Source of the DNA: Microbulbifer sp. TB1203
GTDB taxonomy: Bacteria; Pseudomonadota; Gammaproteobacteria; Pseudomonadales; Cellvibrionaceae
Assembly (NCBI RefSeq): GCF_030997045.1
Contig: NZ_CP116899.1
Coordinates: forward strand, 4,922,001-4,986,000
Direction: 5' to 3'
DNA length: 64,000 nucleotides
In this document: in pieces, positions 60,731 to 64,000 of the stretch
Layout of the letters: the number at the start of each line of letters is the position of its first letter
Numbering within the stretch: position 1 is the first letter of the stretch
Program-made: the position numbers and the translations under genes
The notes under the pieces: generated by a model
Told to the model about the DNA's origin: nothing
Databases searched by the model: none
The model's input: the letters and a program-made list of their open reading frames with translations, nothing else

Positions 60731-61915
60731 CTACAGCGCTCCGGCGGCCGGTGGATTGCCGCCTTCGCCGGCCATCCACTCCCCGGCCCGCTGCAACAGC
60801 AATTGGTAAGGGGCCTTGCGGGCGGTGACGATTTCCACCACCGCCGGCAGGTGGTGTTGCACCGGCAGCCCGGGCGGGGCGTCCCCGTCGATCACCAGTT
60901 GCACCAGCACGCGGCCGTCCTGCACCGCCGCGGCCACCCGCTCCACCCGCGCGGAGAGTTCGCCGTAGCGGGTCCAGGCGAAACCGTCCAGGCGCACCCG
61001 GGCCCGCTGCCCCGGGCGGATATGCCCCAGTGCCGCGGCGGGCTCGAACTGCGCCTGTACACGGATTTCTCCCGGAGCCTGGATACTGGCAACCACTGCG
61101 CCGGCCTCGAGCATTTGACCCACGTTAATATCCGCCAGGGAGGCCACCACGCCACCGATGGGCGCGCGGAGGTGGTATTGATCCGCGGTCAGCGTCTGCT
61201 GGCGCATCCGGGTGTCCGCCTGCGCCAGTTCCTGTTCCGTGGCCGCCAGGCGCCGGGCCAGTTCCGCCCGGGACTGTCGATGGTCCGCGTCCAGTTGCAC
61301 CAGCCGCTCCTCCGCCGCTTTCAGCTCCGCCTCTGTTTCCAGGGTATCCGCAGCCATCTGCTGCTGGCTGCGCTTGGCAGTCAGGTAATCGAGCTGTGCC
61401 CCTTGCTGTTTGGCCGCCAGGCTCTCGTAGCGGGCGGTGATATTCGCCTGGATTTCCAGGTTGCTCTCCAGCAGCGCATGGCGCTCGCGCAACAGCGCGA
61501 GCTGCTCCCGCTGTGCGGCGCTGTCGCGCTGGAAGTTGTTGTCCACCAGTTCCTGTTCGCGCCGAAGGGATTCCAGTTGTTGCTCCAGGCTCTGGGCCAC
61601 CCGGTTTTCACCGGCGATGCCCAGGTCCAGCGCCGAGGTGTCGAGCTGCAGCAGGGCATCGCCATCGGCCACGGTATCGCCCAGTTGCCGGTGTATCGCG
61701 ACTACCCGCCCCGATTGCGGAGCGCTGAGCTGGACGGTATTGCCGAACTGCTGCAGCCTGGCTTCGCCGCTGACCTTATAGACGGTGATTCCCGCAGTAA
61801 AAAACCACAGTCCCCAGGCTGCGAACAGCAGCAGGCCGATAGCAGCGGCCACCGCCTGTAGACGGGTGCCGTCGGCCTTAAGGGCGCGGGTGGTGTGTAG
61901 AAAGGGCGTACTCAT
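60731..61915 (-). CDS. HlyD-family periplasmic adaptor subunit
   Basis: A 394-residue membrane-fusion protein linking an inner-membrane ABC exporter to an outer-membrane channel. One N-terminal helix (about residues 22-44, AVAAAIGLLLFAAWGLWFF) is followed by a lipoyl half (VQLSAPQSGRVVAIHRQLGD), a long coiled coil (about 90-235) and the second lipoyl half (YHLRAPIGGVVASLADINVG). A beta-barrel domain completes it. The stop codon abuts the C39 exporter start. It lies 246 nt behind the last peptide gene, the gap containing a REP and a direct repeat. Confidence 0.9.
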   Translation of the reverse strand: MSTPFLHTTRALKADGTRLQAVAAAIGLLLFAAWGLWFFTAGITVYKVSGEARLQQFGNTVQLSAPQSGRVVAIHRQLGDTVADGDALLQLDTSALDLGIAGENRVAQSLEQQLESLRREQELVDNNFQRDSAAQREQLALLRERHALLESNLEIQANITARYESLAAKQQGAQLDYLTAKRSQQQMAADTLETEAELKAAEERLVQLDADHRQSRAELARRLAATEQELAQADTRMRQQTLTADQYHLRAPIGGVVASLADINVGQMLEAGAVVASIQAPGEIRVQAQFEPAAALGHIRPGQRARVRLDGFAWTRYGELSARVERVAAAVQDGRVLVQLVIDGDAPPGLPVQHHLPAVVEIVTARKAPYQLLLQRAGEWMAGEGGNPPAAGAL

Positions 61916-61983
61916 CCGGGTACTGCTGGAGTTCCATAGTGAAGCGGCGTTTTTATTCTTCGTCGATTCGCCGGAAGCGCCGG

Positions 61984-62085
61984 CAAAGGACCGGATTCTA
62001 AGTGAGAGGGGGATTTTTTACCAATGCCCGGCGCAATAAAAGCACTGATGGAAGAAACTGTAGGAGCGGCCCATGGCCGCGATCG
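61984..62085. repeat. 102-bp direct repeat, copy 1
   Basis: About 95 percent identical by eye to 63093-63194. Both contain CAAAGGACCGGATTCTAAGT, GAGAGGGGGATTTTTTACCA, GCACTGATGGA and the left arm of a family A REP. The two copies bracket the peptide-gene array exactly. Confidence 0.85.
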
Positions 62086-62134
62086 ATGTGTGCTACGTAA
62101 GCCAGACCGATCGCGGCCATGGGCCGCTCCTACA
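62059..62134. repeat. REP-like palindrome, family A
   Basis: TGTAGGAGCGGCCCATGGCC and GGCCATGGGCCGCTCCTACA arms between the last peptide gene and hlyD. Confidence 0.85.
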
Positions 62135-62161
62135 AGAAGCAGAAAGCTTCGAGAGTTGCCG

Positions 62162-62230
62162 TTATGGCTTCGGCGGGAATTGGGAAAGTGGGAATCTACG
62201 TCCGGCTTTTATCTGAGATTTGGCTTTCAT
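62162..62230 (-). CDS. Micro-peptide gene 6 (22 residues, divergent tail)
   Basis: ATG at 62230. The peptide reads MKAKSQIKAG then RRFPLSQFPPKP. The first ten residues match the other five peptides, but the tail is basic and Pro-rich, and the PEL start of the others is lost. The ribosome site (AAAAGGA) is weaker. It may be a decayed or shifted last copy, or a distinct product. Spacing to the previous start is 91 nt. Confidence 0.55.
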   Translation of the reverse strand: MKAKSQIKAGRRFPLSQFPPKP

Positions 62231-62267
62231 GGGGTTTTTCCTTTTGTCTGGTTTGCGGTTCGAGAAG

Positions 62268-62321
62268 TCAATTATTGACGTTCAGTTCCGGTCCGGCTTT
62301 TACCTGGGATTTGGTTTTCAT
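62268..62321 (-). CDS. Micro-peptide gene 5 (17 residues)
   Basis: ATG at 62321 after ribosome site AAAGGAGAAACGCC. Product MKTKSQVKAGPELNVNN. The conserved ten-residue part ends in Ala-Gly; the predicted released tail is PELNVNN. A ~136-bp mobile element is inserted just upstream of its ribosome site. Confidence 0.72.
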   Translation of the reverse strand: MKTKSQVKAGPELNVNN

Positions 62322-62341
62322 GGCGTTTCTCCTTTATCTGG

Positions 62342-62478
62342 CTGTAACTACTCCCCCATGGCGAACTCGCATTGATTTAAGGAAAGCACCTTGTAGGAGC
62401 CTGCTTGCAGGCGAACGGCTACGGAGCTCCGTTCCTATTCGCCTGCAAGCAGGCTCCTACAGGGGGTGAGTAGTTACA
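62342..62478. mobile_element. MITE-like insertion carrying a REP hairpin, inside the peptide array
   Basis: Terminal inverted repeats TGTAACTACTCCCCC (62343-62357) and GGGGGTGAGTAGTTACA (62462-62478) enclose the hairpin TGTAGGAGCCTGCTTGCAGG ... CTGCAAGCAGGCTCCTACA. ATCTGG occurs on both sides, as a 6-bp target duplication. Other array units have a single CCAGAT there. Removing the element restores the ~90-bp spacing. No coding capacity. Confidence 0.7.
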
Positions 62479-62484
62479 TCTGGT

Positions 62485-62544
62485 TTACGGTTTATCGTGG
62501 ACCTTTAGTTCCGGGCCTGCTTTCACTTGAGACTTGGCTTTCAT
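62485..62544 (-). CDS. Micro-peptide gene 4 (19 residues)
   Basis: ATG at 62544 after ribosome site GGAGGGGTGCGA. Product MKAKSQVKAGPELKVHDKP. The conserved part is followed by the predicted tail PELKVHDKP, the longest of the regular tails. Confidence 0.72.
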   Translation of the reverse strand: MKAKSQVKAGPELKVHDKP

Positions 62545-62584
62545 TCGCACCCCTCCGGTTATTCTTGGTTTGAGGTTTGATAGG

Positions 62585-62638
62585 TTAACCGTGGATCTGC
62601 AGTTCCGGGCCGGCTTTTACCTGGGATTTGGCTTTCAT
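62585..62638 (-). CDS. Micro-peptide gene 3 (17 residues)
   Basis: ATG at 62638 after ribosome site AAAAGGAGAACGCT. Product MKAKSQVKAGPELQIHG; predicted tail PELQIHG. The start is 94 nt upstream (minus-strand sense) of the gene 4 start. Confidence 0.73.
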   Translation of the reverse strand: MKAKSQVKAGPELQIHG

Positions 62639-62673
62639 AGCGTTCTCCTTTTATCTGGTTTGTGACTTGAGAG

Positions 62674-62730
62674 TTAATCGTCTTGGATTTCCAGTTGCGG
62701 ACCGCCTTTTACCTGAGATTTGGTTTTCAC
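62674..62730 (-). CDS. Micro-peptide gene 2 (18 residues, GTG start)
   Basis: GTG at 62730 after ribosome site AAAGGGGGAGTGTC. Product MKTKSQVKGGPQLEIQDD. This copy has a true Gly-Gly before the tail PQLEIQDD, which supports the reading of A-G/G-G as a leader-cleavage site. Confidence 0.72.
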   Translation of the reverse strand: MKTKSQVKGGPQLEIQDD

Positions 62731-62765
62731 GACACTCCCCCTTTATCTGGTTTGCGGTTGAGATG

Positions 62766-62819
62766 TCAAAGTTGAATGTCCAGCTCCGGGCCGGCTTTTA
62801 CCTGAGACTTGGCTTTCAT
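62766..62819 (-). CDS. Micro-peptide gene 1 (17 residues)
   Basis: ATG at 62819 after the best ribosome site of the set (AAAAGGAGGGACGCC). Product MKAKSQVKAGPELDIQL; predicted tail PELDIQL. It is the promoter-proximal member. Upstream 62820-63092 has no ORF and presumably holds the promoter; a possible TTGACG is near 62955 on the minus strand, but no convincing -10 pairs with it. Confidence 0.74.
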   Translation of the reverse strand: MKAKSQVKAGPELDIQL

Positions 62820-63092
62820 GGCGTCCCTCCTTTTATTGGGTTGGTTTGTGGTTTGGATACACACCCGAGCCGCAAGAACCCCTGAAAAACAGAGTCGCTG
62901 GCGTACTCATAGCAAAAGACTAACCGCTTTGGCCTGCTGAGTCACTCCCTGTCGACCGTCAAAAACGGAACTGTGTATCTTTTGGGGCCTGCCAATCATG
63001 GGGCGTGCGTTCTTTAATTACTTTGCGGTTATGCGCGGCGTTTCCGAGCCCCGGATGGCGAGGGCCATTGGGGCAGGCTTCGCTGTGCTCAT

Positions 63093-63194
63093 CAAAGGAC
63101 CGGATTCTAAGTGAGAGGGGGATTTTTTACCATTGCCCGGCGGAATAATAGCACTGATGGACGAATCTGTAGGAGCGGCCCATGGCCGCGATCG
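63093..63194. repeat. 102-bp direct repeat, copy 2
   Basis: Partner of 61984-62085, same orientation and identical length, upstream of the peptide array. Its right end merges into the family A REP at 63168-63243. Confidence 0.85.
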
Positions 63195-63243
63195 GCAGCA
63201 CTACGGAAGTGAGGTCGATCGCGGCCAGCGGCCGCTCCTACAG
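63168..63243. repeat. REP-like palindrome, family A
   Basis: TGTAGGAGCGGCCCATGGCC and GGCCAGCGGCCGCTCCTACA arms. Confidence 0.8.
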
Positions 63244-63277
63244 AGAGATTAAATGACAGGTTCTGGTTGAAAACTCG

Positions 63278-63650
63278 CCAAACCTGTAATGACGTGTAAT
63301 GGCGTGTGATCGACCTGTTATCGGTTTATCCGTAGAGTAGCGCCCAGGGTTGAGGAGCGGCGTTGCCACCCGGTTGTTAAGGGCCGTCTATGGATGGACA
63401 CTCCTCAGCGCTTTATCCGATGGACCGGATACCGTGCCGAGTGCGGCGCGGCTCGGGCAGGAAGCCGTTCAGCGCCAGCTGAATTGCCAGGCCGGCTGGG
63501 TATGCACAGAGCCTACGTCTGCCCAGCTTGGGAACGGGCCTGGCCGCGGGGCACGGATGCTCCCTTCGCTCTTGATAGTGTTGTTGTAACCGTCCGATGG
63601 TTGGGACCATCAACTGTGCCGGCAGTAGATTGCTTGCTGCCGGCTTTTTT
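63278..63650 (+). ncRNA. Candidate structured RNA, copy B (~373 nt), with terminator
   Basis: Second copy of the RNA described at 53738-54114, same strand. The 5' block CCAAACCTGTAATG(A/G)CGTGTAATGGCGTGTGATCGACC is nearly identical in the two copies, read in short pieces (CCAAACCTGTAATG, GTGTAATGGCGTGTGATCG). The middle varies in sequence but keeps pairing, and GATGGTTGGGACCATC is unchanged. It ends in GCCGGCAG...CTGCCGGC plus TTTTTT. It lies upstream of the peptide array but is transcribed away from it. Confidence 0.65.
63618..63650 (+). terminator. Rho-independent terminator of RNA copy B
   Basis: GCCGGCAG - TAGATTGCTTG - CTGCCGGC followed by TTTTTT. The stem is the same as in copy A and the loop differs. 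Confidence 0.8.
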
Positions 63651-63877
63651 ATTTCCGACTAGCCAAGGGCTTCCTCAACCTTCCTCATCCGATCAGTGCA
63701 AGACTCCAGAATAAGTGTCCGACTTTGCACCGACTCTATATCCCACCGAACTCGTCATAAGTCGTGGCATCCACGCCCGAAAGATGGGCACGTCCTGTGC
63801 AGGGCTTACGCCAGTTGTTGTCTACTACTTCCCGTCGGGGCCGCAGGGATTCCGGTTGCTGTTTTGGGCTCCGGGCC

Positions 63878-63945
63878 CTGTAGGAGTGGCCCATGGCCGC
63901 GATCGGTGTTCGCTACGTCAGCCAGGCCGATCACAGTCATGCCCG
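63878..63945. repeat. Degenerate REP-like element, family A
   Basis: TGTAGGAGTGGCCCATGGCC with a decayed right arm (GATCACAGTCATGCCCG). The remaining stretch 63651-64000 shows no credible gene. Confidence 0.55.
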
Positions 63946-64000
63946 ATTTTTACTTGGGCGCTATTTCGGTGGAATGGGAGGAGTAATAGCGGTCGACCTT

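Noticed and set aside
62119..62885. Plus-strand open frames across the micro-peptide array
   Set aside because: They are antisense to the tandem peptide genes; their apparent repeats (for example PEIWFS or LRLGFHG) are just the complement of the conserved leaders, and they have no ribosome sites.

Overview
The window looks like chromosomal DNA of a GC-rich marine-type gammaproteobacterium. A Cellvibrionales or Microbulbifer-like host is my inference. The grounds are the nrdR-ribDE-ribBA-ribH-nusB-thiL-pgpA block, the xseB-ispA-dxs block, EttA, a Gac/Rsm-type small RNA, many secreted hydrolases and very abundant REP-like palindromes. Gene order around the riboflavin and isoprenoid blocks recalls Pseudomonas. 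No rRNA gene, tRNA gene or CRISPR array was seen.

Layout. 1-8.4 kb: TRAP solute-binding protein (cut by the left edge), OprD-type porin, questin-oxidase-like protein, MOSC protein, EttA, then two valine-catabolism enzymes. 8.5-18.9 kb: small envelope proteins, glyA, nrdR and the riboflavin/thiamine/phospholipid operon, ending with a stand-alone ribA. 19-30.6 kb: a zinc-homeostasis region in two parts. The first part holds a DksA paralogue without zinc cysteines, a MerC-like protein, a DUF2796 protein, Zur and a CobW-type GTPase. The second holds a DUF3299 lipoprotein and an ABC transporter. Formaldehyde detoxification genes and an S46 peptidase lie between them. Three copies of an ATGATA-N5-TATCAT palindrome, probably Zur boxes, sit in front of the zinc genes and the S46 peptidase. 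30.8-41.1 kb: DUF885 peptidase, dxs-ispA-xseB, a sugar-dehydrogenase/cytochrome c protein, a CsrB/RsmZ-like small RNA with an upstream Gac box, an HNH endonuclease, ddl and mepA.

41.2-48.2 kb is an accessory island of secreted proteins: an SH3 protein, an M23 endopeptidase, a phosphoesterase with repeats and an amidase. It is bracketed by intact hisC on one side and a decayed copy of the hisC 3' end on the other, and it carries an IS630 transposase remnant. Two of its peptidoglycan hydrolases share a C-terminal domain and a roughly 260-nt upstream leader. 48.2-53.6 kb: hisC, an FHA membrane protein and a trypsin-like protease in one operon, then a large PLP enzyme behind a palindromic operator.

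53.7-63.7 kb is the most unusual part. Two copies of a roughly 375-nt structured RNA gene flank a minus-strand locus. At its head is a tandem array of six tiny genes encoding 17-22-residue peptides with an invariant MK(A/T)KSQ(V/I)K(A/G)G start and variable tails. Downstream lie an HlyD adaptor, a C39-peptidase ABC exporter and a second ABC exporter. The A-G or G-G at the end of the conserved part fits double-glycine cleavage by the C39 domain. I propose an undescribed exported micro-peptide family with a dedicated secretion machine.
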